DNA of 64,000 nucleotides. Origin: Bacillota bacterium. GTDB lineage: Bacteria > Bacillota > Sulfobacillia > JAJZYS01 > JAILZS01. Under the pieces are notes generated by a model that made no database searches, was not told the origin of the DNA, and saw only the letters and a list, made by a program, of their open reading frames with translations. Both the position numbers and the translations under genes were made by a program. The stretch covers positions 1 through 64,000 of the forward strand of contig JAILZS010000001.1 of assembly GCA_023512375.1 (NCBI GenBank), given 5' to 3'. Positions 27,746-37,332 of the stretch are shown one piece after another. The stretch's first letter is position 1; every line of letters starts with the position of its first letter.

Positions 27746-28720
27746 TCAGGGCTCCGGCGGAGCGGGGCCGTCCGGTCCGTGGACCGGGCGGCCCTCGTCG
27801 TCGCCTGCGCTCCGGTTGGATTCGGCGCCGAGCGCCTTCAGCTCGGCCGCGTCGAAGCGGTAGACGGCGCCGCAGAAGTGGCAGGTGAGCTCGGCGCCGC
27901 CGTCGTCGGCGATCATCCCGTCCAAGGTCTCGGCCCCCAGCGCGGCCAGGAGGCGGGCGGTGCGCTCGCGGCTGCAGGTGCAGCGCCATGCGAGGGGCAC
28001 CTCGGCCACCGCGCCGTGGCCGAGGTGCGCCAGGGCGGCGGCGAGAAGGTCCTGCGCCGTTCCCCCGGCCGCCGCCACTTGGCTCACCGGCCCCAGGCGC
28101 GAGAGAGCCGCCTCCACGTCGGCCACGGCGGCCTCGTCCGCTCCCGGCAGGCGCTGCACCAGGACGCCGGCGGCGCCCAGGACGACGCCGCCCGTGCCCA
28201 CGCGTACCCCCACGGCGACGGCGGAGGGGACCTGCAGAGAGGTCGTGAGGTAGTGGGCGACGTCCTCGCCCACCTCTCCCGAGACGAGGGGCACGCTGCC
28301 GGTGTAGGGGCGGCCGATGCCGCTGTCGTGGCTCACGTGCAGGACGCCGCGCCTGCCCACCGCCCGTCCCACGTCGAGCTTGCCCGCCGGCGTCGGCGGC
28401 AGCATCACCCGGGGCTGGGCCACGTAGCCGCGCACGTCGCCTGCGGGCGAGGCGTCGACCACCACCGCCCCGAGCGGACCGTCGCCGAGCAGGCGCAGGG
28501 TGAGGCGGTCGGGCTCCTTGAGCAGGGCATGGGCGAGGAGAAGGCCCGCCGCCATGGCGCGGCCCAGGGCCGCCGTGGCCACCGGCAGGGTGGCGTGGGC
28601 GGTGCGCGCCTCTTCGACGGCGTGCGTCAGGGTGAGGGCGGTGACGCGCACGCTGCCGTCGGCGCTGGCGGCCGCCACGAGGCGGTCGGCGGGCAGGGAG
28701 GAAGGCGTCGGTTCGGCCAA
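27746..28720 (-). CDS. hslO: 33-kDa redox-regulated chaperone Hsp33
   Basis: 324 aa. The N-terminal chaperone domain with conserved segments (AALGRAMAAGLLLAH, GDGPLGAVVVDAS, GKLDVGRAVGRRG, SHDSGIGRPYTG) is followed by the C-terminal zinc switch: CTC then CHFC. Oxidation of these cysteines releases zinc and activates holdase function in the cytoplasm under oxidative and heat stress. No ATG or GTG precedes the conserved core, so the TTG at 28720, six bases after GGTGGGG, is taken as the start. The C-terminal 35 residues are a Pro/Gly-rich tail beyond the usual end. Confidence 0.9.
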   Translation of the reverse strand: MAEPTPSSLPADRLVAAASADGSVRVTALTLTHAVEEARTAHATLPVATAALGRAMAAGLLLAHALLKEPDRLTLRLLGDGPLGAVVVDASPAGDVRGYVAQPRVMLPPTPAGKLDVGRAVGRRGVLHVSHDSGIGRPYTGSVPLVSGEVGEDVAHYLTTSLQVPSAVAVGVRVGTGGVVLGAAGVLVQRLPGADEAAVADVEAALSRLGPVSQVAAAGGTAQDLLAAALAHLGHGAVAEVPLAWRCTCSRERTARLLAALGAETLDGMIADDGGAELTCHFCGAVYRFDAAELKALGAESNRSAGDDEGRPVHGPDGPAPPEP

Positions 28721-28837
28721 GGCGACCCCACCTTTCGTTCGGATGCGCGGATGCGCGCCTGCGCCGGGCGCGGCCCGGTGTGACAAGCCTCGCGCCCGGC
28801 CGCCGCCACGATGGGGGGAGGACGGCGCGAAGGGGAG

Positions 28838-29620
28838 ATGGGCACGCGGCTCGGGGACATGCCGCCCGCACCGACGGCGGGGCGCCGGCCCCAGGCGCCT
28901 GCCGGCGCGCGCCCCGCGCCCGCGGGCCGGCATTGGGGGCGCTCCGCCCTCATGGGGGCGCTGGCCGCGGCGGTGGCGGGCGTCGGCGTGCAGGGGGTGG
29001 TGTCCGCCGCCGCCGGGCGCATGCTGGCGGCGGCCGTGCGCGCACAATGGGGCGGGAGGGTGACGGCGCAGGTGGTCGCGGTGCCGTTCTGGCAGCTGGG
29101 GTGGGGGCGGTTCGAGCGCCTCACCGTGCGGGGCCGCGGCTTACGCAGCGGCGCCCTTCGCATCGCGCGCCTGGACGCTCGCTGGGACGGCGGCCGGGTG
29201 GACCTGGCAGCGCTGGCGCAGGGGCGGCCGCTGGCGGCCTGGATGCGGGGGGGACGTCTCAAGGTGCGGCTGGACATCGGCGCGGACGCCCTACGGCGCA
29301 TCCTACCGCGTTCGGGGGCGGTAACGCTAACCGGCCTGGGTCTGGCGCCGCCGGGGGTGTGGGTGCAGGGGCGGCTGCGCTTCGACGAACTCGACCTCCC
29401 GTTTCGCGCCTTCGGGCGGCCGCGCGTGGTCGACGGGGGCGAGGTCCTTGTGTTCCTGGTCACGCTCGTGCACGCGGGGCCGATCGTGCTGCGATCGGGT
29501 CTGGGGGTGCCGGTGGTGGACCTTCGCCACACGGAACTCGGGGGCGCGCTTCGGATCTCGGGCGCCCGGGTGGAGCCCTGGGGCGTGCGCGTGGAGCTGG
29601 TGAACCGCCGAAGCGCGTAA
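28838..29620 (+). CDS. Exported or anchored protein, possibly DUF2993 (LmeA-like lipid-binding fold)
   Basis: 260 aa from ATG 28838; ATG 28811 would add nine residues and 28859 remove seven. A Pro/Ala-rich start leads into one membrane helix (about 35-60). The rest is strand-rich with a repeated pattern of [21 protein letters not shown] and LARLD-like strands, which recalls DUF2993, a TULIP-type lipid-binding domain known from cyanobacteria and actinobacteria (LmeA). No catalytic motif is visible. Ribosome-site evidence is mixed: GGGAGG lies 17 bases before the chosen ATG. It precedes the nuo operon but the nuo promoter lies between them. Confidence 0.6.
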   Translation: MGTRLGDMPPAPTAGRRPQAPAGARPAPAGRHWGRSALMGALAAAVAGVGVQGVVSAAAGRMLAAAVRAQWGGRVTAQVVAVPFWQLGWGRFERLTVRGRGLRSGALRIARLDARWDGGRVDLAALAQGRPLAAWMRGGRLKVRLDIGADALRRILPRSGAVTLTGLGLAPPGVWVQGRLRFDELDLPFRAFGRPRVVDGGEVLVFLVTLVHAGPIVLRSGLGVPVVDLRHTELGGALRISGARVEPWGVRVELVNRRSA

Positions 29621-29669
29621 GGGCGGACGGGCCCGGCGCCGGCCACGCGCCCCGCCGGCGCGGCGGTCG

Positions 29670-29698
29670 TTCACCGCCATCCGACGCTGTGCTACAAT
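29670..29698 (+). promoter_or_regulatory. Promoter of the nuo operon
   Basis: TTCACC (29670-29675) and TACAAT (29693-29698) are separated by 17 bases, in front of nuoA. The leader would be about 25 bases and contains GGAGGGGG at 29716-29723, a good ribosome site for the GTG at 29731. It drives the whole 14-gene complex I cluster as far as spacing shows. Confidence 0.6.
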
Positions 29699-29730
29699 TT
29701 TGCCCGTCAGAGGCCGGAGGGGGTGCGCCC

Positions 29731-30096
29731 GTGCCGCAGTGGGTGCCACTGCTCATCCAGTTCGTGATTGTTCTTGTGATCACAGCATCGATCCTGGGCA
29801 TCTCCCATGTCGTCGGACGCCCCCGCCCCGGCGGCGGAAGGGCGAAGGACGCCCCGTACGAGTCGGGCATCCTCCCCCGCACGTACGTCGGCCCTCGCCT
29901 GTCGGTGAAGTTCTACCTGGTGGCCATGCTATTCATGATCTTCGACGTGGAGGCCGCGTCCTTCTACCCCTGGGCGGTCCTCCTGCGCCACCTGGGACGG
30001 TTCGGGTTCGTGGAGATGCTGACCTTCGTCCTCGTCCTCGCGATCGGCTACGCCTTTGTCTGGAAGCGAGGTGGATTCGAGTGGCAGAAGGACTAG
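29731..30096 (+). CDS. nuoA: NADH-quinone oxidoreductase subunit A
   Basis: 121 aa with three membrane helices. The loop motif KDAPYESGI and the second-helix [13 protein letters not shown] are the NuoA hallmarks. It lies at the junction of the peripheral arm and the membrane arm of complex I, near the quinone channel. First gene of the nuoA-N cluster. GTG 29731 is preceded by GGAGGGGG. It overlaps nuoB by 16 bases. Confidence 0.93.
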   Translation: MPQWVPLLIQFVIVLVITASILGISHVVGRPRPGGGRAKDAPYESGILPRTYVGPRLSVKFYLVAMLFMIFDVEAASFYPWAVLLRHLGRFGFVEMLTFVLVLAIGYAFVWKRGGFEWQKD

Positions 30097-30608
30097 AGGC
30101 CTTCGAGGGAGCAGGCGGTGCGTCCGCGGCGCTGGGCGGGGACGCGTTCTTCCTCACCACCCTCAAGACGATGGTGCGGTGGGCGGAGCGCAACTCCCTC
30201 TGGCCCGCGACCTTCGGCCTCGCCTGCTGCGCCATCGAGATGATGGCGACGGCGGGGCTGAGGTTCGACATCTCGCGCTTCGGGGCGGAGGTGTTTCGCG
30301 CCTCGCCCCGGCAGGCCGACCTCATGATCGTATCCGGCCGCGTGTCGCAGAAGATGGCGCCGGTGGTGCGCAACGTGTACGACCAGATGCCGCACCCCAA
30401 GTGGGTGATCGCCATGGGGGCGTGCGCCAGCTGCGGGGGCATCTTCGACAACTACGCCATCGTGCAGGGCGTCGACCGGGTGGTGCCGGTCGACGTCTAC
30501 GTGCCCGGTTGCCCGCCCACGCCTGACGGTCTGTTGTACGGGATCATGAAGCTACAGGACAAGATCCGGGCGGGCGCCGACCGGGTGTTCGAGGAGCGCG
30601 CGGTATGA
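30081..30608 (+). CDS. nuoB: NADH-quinone oxidoreductase subunit B
   Basis: 175 aa. It binds cluster N2, the last iron-sulfur centre before quinone. The ligands are seen in [10 protein letters not shown] (adjacent cysteines), GACASCGG and [12 protein letters not shown] 30081 lies inside the end of nuoA with GAGGTGG six bases upstream, and the stop overlaps the nuoC ATG. It sits in the membrane-proximal part of the peripheral arm. Confidence 0.95.
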   Translation: MAEGLEAFEGAGGASAALGGDAFFLTTLKTMVRWAERNSLWPATFGLACCAIEMMATAGLRFDISRFGAEVFRASPRQADLMIVSGRVSQKMAPVVRNVYDQMPHPKWVIAMGACASCGGIFDNYAIVQGVDRVVPVDVYVPGCPPTPDGLLYGIMKLQDKIRAGADRVFEERAV

Positions 30609-31084
30609 GCGTCGCCGCCGATGTGGTCGAGCGCCTGCGCGAGCGGCTGGGCGACGCCGTCGCGGTGGTGTCGGACGAGGGAGCGGAGAGCCGTCTCCGC
30701 TCCCGGCGCGAGTGCGTGCGCGAGACGTTGGAAGCCCTGCTGGCGGCCGGCTACGACCTGTTCGTCGACCTGTTCGCCGTCGACTACCCGACGCGGCCGG
30801 AGCGGTTCGAGCTCGTCTACCACCTCGCCCAGCTGACCGGTCCCGCCCGCGTCTTCGTCCACGTGGGCGTGCCCGAGGAAGATGCGGTGGCGCCGACCGT
30901 GACCGACATCATCCCGGGGGCCAACTGGCCGGAGCGGGAGATCTTCGACCTGTTCGGCGTGCGGTTCGACGGCCACCCCGACCTCCGGCGCCTGCTCATG
31001 CCGGACGACTGGCAGGGCCACCCCCTGCGCAAGGACTACCCCACGCGCGGGACGGCCCCCCTCGCCCCGATCGTGGTGGAGTAG
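30605..31084 (+). CDS. nuoC: NADH-quinone oxidoreductase subunit C
   Basis: 159 aa, the separate (not NuoCD-fused) form. The signature [25 protein letters not shown] is split across about residues 102-126, and the end GHPLRKDYP is conserved. It is a structural subunit of the quinone-reducing module. The ATG forms an ATGA overlap with nuoB. Confidence 0.94.
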   Translation: MSVAADVVERLRERLGDAVAVVSDEGAESRLRSRRECVRETLEALLAAGYDLFVDLFAVDYPTRPERFELVYHLAQLTGPARVFVHVGVPEEDAVAPTVTDIIPGANWPEREIFDLFGVRFDGHPDLRRLLMPDDWQGHPLRKDYPTRGTAPLAPIVVE

Positions 31085-31089
31085 GGGGG

Positions 31090-32271
31090 ATGGGCGTGGC
31101 CACCGAGACCAAGCCGATGGTCATCAACATGGGGCCGCAGCACCCCGCCACGCACGGCGTGCTCCGGCTCGTGGTCGAACTGGACGGCGAGGTCGTCCGG
31201 TCCGTGTCGCCCGAGATCGGCTACCTCCACACCGGGTTCGAGAAGTCCGGCGAGAGCCTCCGCTACCAGCAGGCGTGCACCCTCACGGACCGCATGGACT
31301 ACCTGTCGCCGCACGCCAACAACCTGGCCTACGTCCTGGCGGTGGAGAAGCTCATGGGCCTCGAGGTGCCGCCCCGCGCCCGCCTCTTGCGCATCTTGTT
31401 CGCGGAGCTGGGGCGCATCGCCAGCCACCTGGTGTGGCTGGGGACGCACGCCATGGACATCGGCGCCCAGGGCCTGTTCTTCTACTGCTTCCGCGAGCGC
31501 GAGAAGATCCTCGACATGGTCGAGGCCTCCGCCGGCGTGCGCCTCAACCCGAGCTACTTCCGCATCGGCGGCGTGATGCGGGACGTGCCGGAGGGGTTCG
31601 AGACGATGGTGCGCGAGTTCGTCGACGAGCTGCCGCAGTGGATGGCGAGCTACCGCGCGCTCCTCGACCGCAACCCGATCTGGCGCGAGCGCCTGGTGGG
31701 CAATGCCGTGATCGACGCCCAGACCTGCGCCCGGTACGGCGTGACCGGCCCCATCCTGCGCGCCGCCGGTGTGAACCGCGACCTGCGCAAGGTGAGCCCC
31801 TACCTCGGCTACGAGACGTTCGAGTTCGACGTTCCCGTCTTCACCCACGGCGACAGCTACGACCGGTACCAGGTGCGCCTGGCGGAGATGATGGAGAGCC
31901 GGCGCATCGTCTACCAGGTGCTCGAACGCCTGGAGCCCGGGCCGGTGGCGGTGGACGACTGGAAGGTGGCACCTCCCCCCAAGGAATACCTGGGGCGCGA
32001 CATGGAGGCCCTCATCCACCACTTCAAGCTGTTCACCCAGGGCTTCCACGTGCCCGCCGGCGAGGCGTATGCGGGCGTGGAGGGGCCGCGGGGGGAGATC
32101 GGCTTCTACGTCGTCTCCGACGGCGGCGCCAAGCCCTACCGCTTCCGTCCCCGCACGCCCTCGTTCTTCAACCTGCAGGCGCTTCCGACCATGACCGTGG
32201 GATCGCTCGTGGCCGACGTGATCACCGCCATCGGGTCCATCGACATCGTCCTGGGGGATGTGGATCGATGA
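31090..32271 (+). CDS. nuoD: NADH-quinone oxidoreductase subunit D
   Basis: 393 aa. The start of the conserved fold, MGPQHPATHGVLRL, and GYLHTGFEK are intact, including the His and Tyr that face the quinone head group in known structures. It forms the quinone-reduction site with NuoB. The ATG at 31090 abuts a G-run; GTG 31096 with the same G-run at better spacing is an equally good start. The stop overlaps the nuoE ATG. Confidence 0.95.
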   Translation: MGVATETKPMVINMGPQHPATHGVLRLVVELDGEVVRSVSPEIGYLHTGFEKSGESLRYQQACTLTDRMDYLSPHANNLAYVLAVEKLMGLEVPPRARLLRILFAELGRIASHLVWLGTHAMDIGAQGLFFYCFREREKILDMVEASAGVRLNPSYFRIGGVMRDVPEGFETMVREFVDELPQWMASYRALLDRNPIWRERLVGNAVIDAQTCARYGVTGPILRAAGVNRDLRKVSPYLGYETFEFDVPVFTHGDSYDRYQVRLAEMMESRRIVYQVLERLEPGPVAVDDWKVAPPPKEYLGRDMEALIHHFKLFTQGFHVPAGEAYAGVEGPRGEIGFYVVSDGGAKPYRFRPRTPSFFNLQALPTMTVGSLVADVITAIGSIDIVLGDVDR

Positions 32272-32762
32272 TCAGCGAGGCGCGCCGGCAGAAGGCGATG
32301 GAGATCATCCGCGGCTTTCCCCAGAAGTCGTCGGCGGTCATCCCGCTTCTGCACCTGTGGCAGGACGAGGAGGGATACCTGAGCGACGACGCCATCGCCG
32401 AGGTGGCCGAAATCATGGGCATGCCGCCGGCCGAGGTGCAGGAGGTCGTCTCGTTCTATTCCATGTTCCACCGCCGCCCCCTGGGGCGGTACCACATCGA
32501 GGTGTGCCGCAGCTTGTCGTGCGCCCTCATGGGGGGGCGCGACATCCTCGACCACCTGCGCCGGCGCCTGGGGGTGGGGCTCAACGAGCCCACCCCCGAC
32601 GGCCTGTTCAGCGTGGGGGCGGTGGAGTGCCTGGCCCGGTGCGACCTTGCCCCCGTGGGCCAGGTGAACCTGGAGTACACCGACCGCCTCACCCCCGAGG
32701 GCGTCGACCGGCTCCTGGCCGACCTGCGGGCCCGGGCGGAGGGGGGTGGCGCCGGTGCCTGA
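32268..32762 (+). CDS. nuoE: NADH-quinone oxidoreductase subunit E
   Basis: 164 aa thioredoxin-like [2Fe-2S] subunit holding cluster N1a. The four ligands occur as CRSLSC and ECLARC in the C-terminal half, and the helix motif EVVSFYSMF is typical. Part of the NADH-oxidising module with NuoF and NuoG. The ATG overlaps the nuoD stop. Confidence 0.95.
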   Translation: MISEARRQKAMEIIRGFPQKSSAVIPLLHLWQDEEGYLSDDAIAEVAEIMGMPPAEVQEVVSFYSMFHRRPLGRYHIEVCRSLSCALMGGRDILDHLRRRLGVGLNEPTPDGLFSVGAVECLARCDLAPVGQVNLEYTDRLTPEGVDRLLADLRARAEGGGAGA

Positions 32763-34071
32763 GGGCGGGGCGGCGACGGCGTTCGAACCGGTGCTCTTCA
32801 AGGACATCGACACCCCCGAGCTCTACCGCCGTCAGGTGTACGAGGCGCACGAGGGCTACGCCGCCCTGCGCCGGGCGCTCGGCGGCGAGGGGTCGGAGCG
32901 CATGACGCCGGAGGCGGTGCTGGAGGAGGTGCGCGTCTCCAACCTGCGCGGGCGGGGCGGCGCGGGCTTCCCGACGGCGCGCAAGTGGCAGTTCCTCCCC
33001 CCGCCCGACGGCGGGCCGCGCTACCTCGTGTGCAACGCGGACGAGAGCGAACCGGGCACGTTCAAGGACCACGAGATCCTGCGCAAGAACCCCCACATGT
33101 TGATCGAGGGCATGATCCTCGCCGGCTACGCCATGCGGGCGACGCGCGGGTTCATCTACCTGCGGGGCGAGTTCGCGCAACCCAAGCGGGTGGTGGACGC
33201 CGCCATCCGGGAGGCGTACGAGGCCGGCTACCTGGGGCGCGACATCCTGGGCAGCGGCTTCGACTTCGACCTCAGCACGTACCTGGGGGCGGGAGCCTAC
33301 ATCTGCGGCGAGGAGACGGCGCTGCTCGACTCGTTGGAGGGTAAGCGGGGCTTTCCCCGCCTGCGCCCGCCCTTCCCCGCCGTCGCCGGCCTGTACGGCC
33401 GCCCCACGGTGGTGAACAACGTGGAGACGCTGGCCAACGTGCCGGCCATCGTGCGCCGGGGCGGTGCCTGGTTCGCCTCCCTCGGGACCGAGCGCAGCGG
33501 CGGCACGAAGATCTTCTCCATCTCCGGCCGGGTGGCGCGGCCGGGCAACTACGAGTACCCGATGGGCACGCCCCTGCGCGTGCTCCTGTACGAGGCGGCG
33601 GGGGGACCGCTCCCGGGCCGGGCGTTCAAGGCCGTCATCCCCGGTGGCGGGTCGGCGGGCCTCTTGGTGCCCAGCCAGTTCGACCTGCCCATGGACTTCG
33701 AGCCCATCGCCCAGGCGGGCTCCATGCTGGGCAGCGCGGGCGTCATCGTCATGGACGACAGCACCTGCATGGTGCGGGCCGCCACCTGGCTCATGGAGTT
33801 CTACGCGGACGAGTCGTGCGGCAAGTGCACGCCCTGCCGCGAGGGCACGAAGTGGCTGGAGATGGCCCTGGAGCGCATCGAGACGGGGCGGGGCACGCCC
33901 GACGACCTGGAGCTGTTGCAGGGGCTGCCGGGGCAGATCCTGGGCAACACCTTCTGCGGCCTGGGCGATGCCGCGGTGGGCTTCCTCATGTCGGCGGTGC
34001 GGCACTTCTGGCCCGAGTTCGAGGCCCACGTGGCCGAGGGCCGGTGCCCGTCGGGGGGGGATGGACGATGA
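32755..34071 (+). CDS. nuoF: NADH-quinone oxidoreductase subunit F
   Basis: 438 aa. It oxidises NADH through FMN. The FMN-binding GRGGAGFPTARKW, the NADH loop GAGAYICGEETALL, and the N3 cluster motif SCGKCTPCREGT with a later Cys are present. GTG 32755 is preferred because GGAGGGGGG lies seven bases upstream; GTG 32746 would be inside that site. It overlaps the end of nuoE by eight bases. The stop overlaps the nuoG start. Confidence 0.95.
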   Translation: MPEGGAATAFEPVLFKDIDTPELYRRQVYEAHEGYAALRRALGGEGSERMTPEAVLEEVRVSNLRGRGGAGFPTARKWQFLPPPDGGPRYLVCNADESEPGTFKDHEILRKNPHMLIEGMILAGYAMRATRGFIYLRGEFAQPKRVVDAAIREAYEAGYLGRDILGSGFDFDLSTYLGAGAYICGEETALLDSLEGKRGFPRLRPPFPAVAGLYGRPTVVNNVETLANVPAIVRRGGAWFASLGTERSGGTKIFSISGRVARPGNYEYPMGTPLRVLLYEAAGGPLPGRAFKAVIPGGGSAGLLVPSQFDLPMDFEPIAQAGSMLGSAGVIVMDDSTCMVRAATWLMEFYADESCGKCTPCREGTKWLEMALERIETGRGTPDDLELLQGLPGQILGNTFCGLGDAAVGFLMSAVRHFWPEFEAHVAEGRCPSGGDGR

Positions 34072-36305
34072 TCCACCTCACGGTCGACGGCCGCGCCGTC
34101 GAGGTGCCGGAGGGCACCCTCATCCTCGACGCGGCCAAGGAGGCGGGGGCGGAGGTCCCGACGTTCTGCTACCACCACCTCATGCGGCCGGTGGCGGCCT
34201 GCCGCATGTGCCTGGTGGAGGTGGAGCGGCGGCCCAAGCTGGAGCCGGCGTGCGCCGTGACGGTGGCCGAAGGCATGGCGGTGCACACGAAGAGCGACCG
34301 CGTCCTGGCGGCGCGGCGCGGGGTGCTGGAGTTCCTGCTCGCCCAGCACCCCCTCGACTGCCCGGTGTGCGACAAGGGCGGCGAATGCGACCTGCAGGAC
34401 AACACGATGAACCATGGCCGCTTCCGTTCGCGCTACGAAGACCCCAAGATCAAGAAGCGCAAGCGCGTCCCCCTGAGCGACCTCGTGGTCCTGGACGAGG
34501 AGCGATGCATCGTCTGCCAGCGCTGCACGCGCTTCATGGAGGAGGTGGTGGAGGATCCCCAGCTCGCCCTGCGCCAGCGCGGCGCCTACACGGCGGTGAG
34601 CACCTTCCCGGGACGACCGTTCGACTCCCTCTTCTCCGGCAACACGATCGAGATGTGCCCGGTGGGCGCCCTCACCTCGCGCCCCTACCGCTTCCGAGCG
34701 CGGCCGTGGGACAACCGCACGGCCGAATCCGTGTGCACGCACTGCCCCGTGGGCTGCAACCTGGCGGCGCAGGAGCGGGACGGCAGCATGGTGCGCGTCC
34801 TGTCGCGCGAGAACCCGGATGTGGACGGGGGGTGGCTGTGCGACCGCGGCCGCTTCGGCTACCGCTGGGTGCACCATCCCCGGCGCTACCTCGCCCCGCT
34901 CGGGCGCGAGCGCGCTTCGCGGCGGGAGACGCCGCTCGTGTGGGCGGACGCGCTGGAACAGGCGCGCGCCGCCCTCAAGGCGGCGGGGCCGCGCACCGCC
35001 GTCCTGGGCGGCGGCCGACTCACTGCCGAGGGGCAGATGGCGGCGCGGCGCCTGGTGGAGGCGCTGGGGACGGAGCTGGTCGACCACCGCACCGGCGCCT
35101 TGCGCTTCGCCACCCCTCCCGGGCCGCGGGCGCGCATCGCCGATCTGGACAGGGCGGATCGCATCCTCCTGTTGGGCGTCGTGCCGGAGTCGGACGTGCC
35201 GGTCCTCGACCTGCGCATCAAGGCCGCCCTGCGCGCCGGCGCCCGCCTGGCCGTGGTGGGCGAGCGCCGCACCCTGGGGGAGCGCGCGGCGGCTACCGCC
35301 CTCGTGCCGCCGCGGGGCCTGGGAGCGGCGGTCGAAGCGTTGGCGGAGGCGGTGGCGCGGCCGCCCGCGGCCGCCGGGGCGGAGGGCGTCGAGGCCGTGG
35401 CCCAGGTGGTGGCAGAGGGCGAGCGCGTCGTCGTCCTGTGGTCGGGCGAGGCGGGCGGCGCCGCCCTCGCGCGCCTCGTGCAGGCGCTCGGGGAGCGCCT
35501 GGTCGGCACGCTGGTGACGGGCGGCGCCCCCAGCGCCCAGGGGGCGGCGCGGGCAGGCCTGGAGCGGGGGCGGGCGGGGGAGATCCTGGCCGCCGCCGCG
35601 CAGGGCGACGTGGAGGCTCTCGTGCTCCTCGACGACCTGTTCGAGGACGCGCCCGATCCCGACCTGGTGCGGCGCGCCCTGGAGCGCGTGCCCTTCGTCC
35701 TCGCCCTCGCCCACCTGCCCACGGAGTCGGCTGCGCGCGCCGACCTGGTGCTGCCGTTGGCGGCCCCGGTGGAGATGTCCGCCCACGTGGTCAACCTGGA
35801 GGGGAGGGTGCAGCCCATCGCCGCTCTCCTGCCCCCGCCGGGGGAGGCGCGGCCCGATTGGGAGGTGCTCCTCGACCTGGCGGGCGCGGTGGCGGACCGG
35901 GACGAACTCGTCGCCGCCTACCGGGCCCTGCCCGAGCCGGCGTTCGTCGCCGAGGAGGAGGAGGCGCCGGCGCCACCGCCGCCGGGGGCGCTCGTGGCTG
36001 TGAGCGGGCGCATCCCGTTCGACTCCGGCGTGCGTTGGGAGGAGGGGCTGCGCACGCGCCTTCCCCGCCCCTACGCCGCCGTGCATCCGGACGCGCTCGC
36101 CCGCCTGGGCCTGCGGCCGGGCGAGGCGGCGCGCCTGAAGGGCGGCGGGTTCGAGGGCGAGGTGGAGGTGCGGGCGGACGACTCCTTGCCCGTGGACAGC
36201 GTCTTCTTGCCCCGGGGCGTGATCGGCCTGCCGGCCGGGCGCCTTCACGGCCTGGCGGTGGAACTCGAGGCGGTGGCCGCGGCCGCCGCGGCGGGGGAGG
36301 CCTGA
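34068..36305 (+). CDS. nuoG: NADH-quinone oxidoreductase subunit G
   Basis: 745 aa. N-terminal [2Fe-2S] ligands (FCYHH...ACRMC...AC), the HxxxCxxCxxxxxC site of N5 (HPLDCPVCDKGGEC) and N4 ligands (CIVCQRC and CPVGAL) are intact. A further set, SVCTHCPVGC followed by WLCDRGRF, matches the N7 cluster that only some bacteria keep. The C-terminal two thirds is a molybdopterin-oxidoreductase-like fold without molybdenum, less conserved and rich in Ala and Arg. ATG 34068 follows eight G at seven bases. Confidence 0.94.
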   Translation: MIHLTVDGRAVEVPEGTLILDAAKEAGAEVPTFCYHHLMRPVAACRMCLVEVERRPKLEPACAVTVAEGMAVHTKSDRVLAARRGVLEFLLAQHPLDCPVCDKGGECDLQDNTMNHGRFRSRYEDPKIKKRKRVPLSDLVVLDEERCIVCQRCTRFMEEVVEDPQLALRQRGAYTAVSTFPGRPFDSLFSGNTIEMCPVGALTSRPYRFRARPWDNRTAESVCTHCPVGCNLAAQERDGSMVRVLSRENPDVDGGWLCDRGRFGYRWVHHPRRYLAPLGRERASRRETPLVWADALEQARAALKAAGPRTAVLGGGRLTAEGQMAARRLVEALGTELVDHRTGALRFATPPGPRARIADLDRADRILLLGVVPESDVPVLDLRIKAALRAGARLAVVGERRTLGERAAATALVPPRGLGAAVEALAEAVARPPAAAGAEGVEAVAQVVAEGERVVVLWSGEAGGAALARLVQALGERLVGTLVTGGAPSAQGAARAGLERGRAGEILAAAAQGDVEALVLLDDLFEDAPDPDLVRRALERVPFVLALAHLPTESAARADLVLPLAAPVEMSAHVVNLEGRVQPIAALLPPPGEARPDWEVLLDLAGAVADRDELVAAYRALPEPAFVAEEEEAPAPPPPGALVAVSGRIPFDSGVRWEEGLRTRLPRPYAAVHPDALARLGLRPGEAARLKGGGFEGEVEVRADDSLPVDSVFLPRGVIGLPAGRLHGLAVELEAVAAAAAAGEA

Positions 36306-36308
36306 GGC

Positions 36309-37304
36309 GTGGTCGTCGCGGTCGTGCTCATGATCCTCAAGTCGCTCATCGTGTCGAGCCTGCTCCTCGCCCTGTTCGCCTACCTCACGTACATCGAGCG
36401 CAAGGTCCTGGCCCGCTTCCAGCTCCGCCCTGGGCCCAACCGCGTCGGCCCCTTCGGCCTCCTGCAGCCGTTGGCCGACGGCCTGAAGATGGCCCTCAAG
36501 GAGGAGATCATCCCCCGCCAGGCCGACCGCGCCCTTTACCTCCTGGCGCCGGCGATCTCCCTGTTCGCCGCCCTCATGGCCTTCGCCGTCATCCCCTTCG
36601 GCCAGCCGATGCACATCTTCGGCCAGGTCGTGCCGATGCAGATCTTCTCTCCCAACGTAGGCGTGCTCTACGTCCTGGCCGTCACCTCGGTGGGCATCTA
36701 CGGCATCACGTTCGGGGGCTGGGCGTCGCAGAGCAAGTACGCCCTCCTGGGCGGCCTGAGGTCGACGGCCCAGATGATCTCCTACGAGCTGGCCATGGGG
36801 CTGGCCATCGTGGGCGTCCTCCTCATGGCGGGGGCGGCGGACGTGAACCGGATCATCGCCGCCCAGCACGCCGTCTGGTTCATCATCCCCCAAATCCTGG
36901 GCTTCGTGGTGTACTTCATCTCCGGCGTGGCGGAGACCAACCGCGCCCCCTTCGACCTGGTGGAGGCGGAGTCGGAGCTGGTGGCGGGGTACTTCACCGA
37001 GTACACGGGCCTCAAGTGGGCCATGTACATGATGGCGGAGTACATCAACATGGTGACCTTCTCGTCGTTGGCCGCCACGCTCTTCCTCGGCGGCTGGAGC
37101 GGGCTCGGGTTCCTTCCGTGGGTGCCGGGCATCGTCTGGTACCTCCTCAAGGTGGCGCTGTTCATCTTCCTGTTCATGTGGATCCGCGCCACCCTCCCCC
37201 GCCTTCGCTACGACGCCCTCATGGCGCTCGGCTGGAAGGTCCTTCTCCCGGTGGCCCTGGTGAACACGCTGGGCACCGCGGTGTTCGTCTCCCACGTACT
37301 GTGA
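36309..37304 (+). CDS. nuoH: NADH-quinone oxidoreductase subunit H
   Basis: 331 aa, eight membrane helices. Conserved cytoplasmic loops ERKVLARFQLRPGPNRVGP and ETNRAPFDLVEAESELVAGY, rich in acidic residues near the quinone cavity, identify it. It links the quinone site to the proton path. GTG 36309 has GGGGGAGG at eight bases. Confidence 0.96.
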   Translation: MVVAVVLMILKSLIVSSLLLALFAYLTYIERKVLARFQLRPGPNRVGPFGLLQPLADGLKMALKEEIIPRQADRALYLLAPAISLFAALMAFAVIPFGQPMHIFGQVVPMQIFSPNVGVLYVLAVTSVGIYGITFGGWASQSKYALLGGLRSTAQMISYELAMGLAIVGVLLMAGAADVNRIIAAQHAVWFIIPQILGFVVYFISGVAETNRAPFDLVEAESELVAGYFTEYTGLKWAMYMMAEYINMVTFSSLAATLFLGGWSGLGFLPWVPGIVWYLLKVALFIFLFMWIRATLPRLRYDALMALGWKVLLPVALVNTLGTAVFVSHVL

Positions 37305-37332
37305 GGTCCCAACGACGAAGGGAGGTGGCTCG

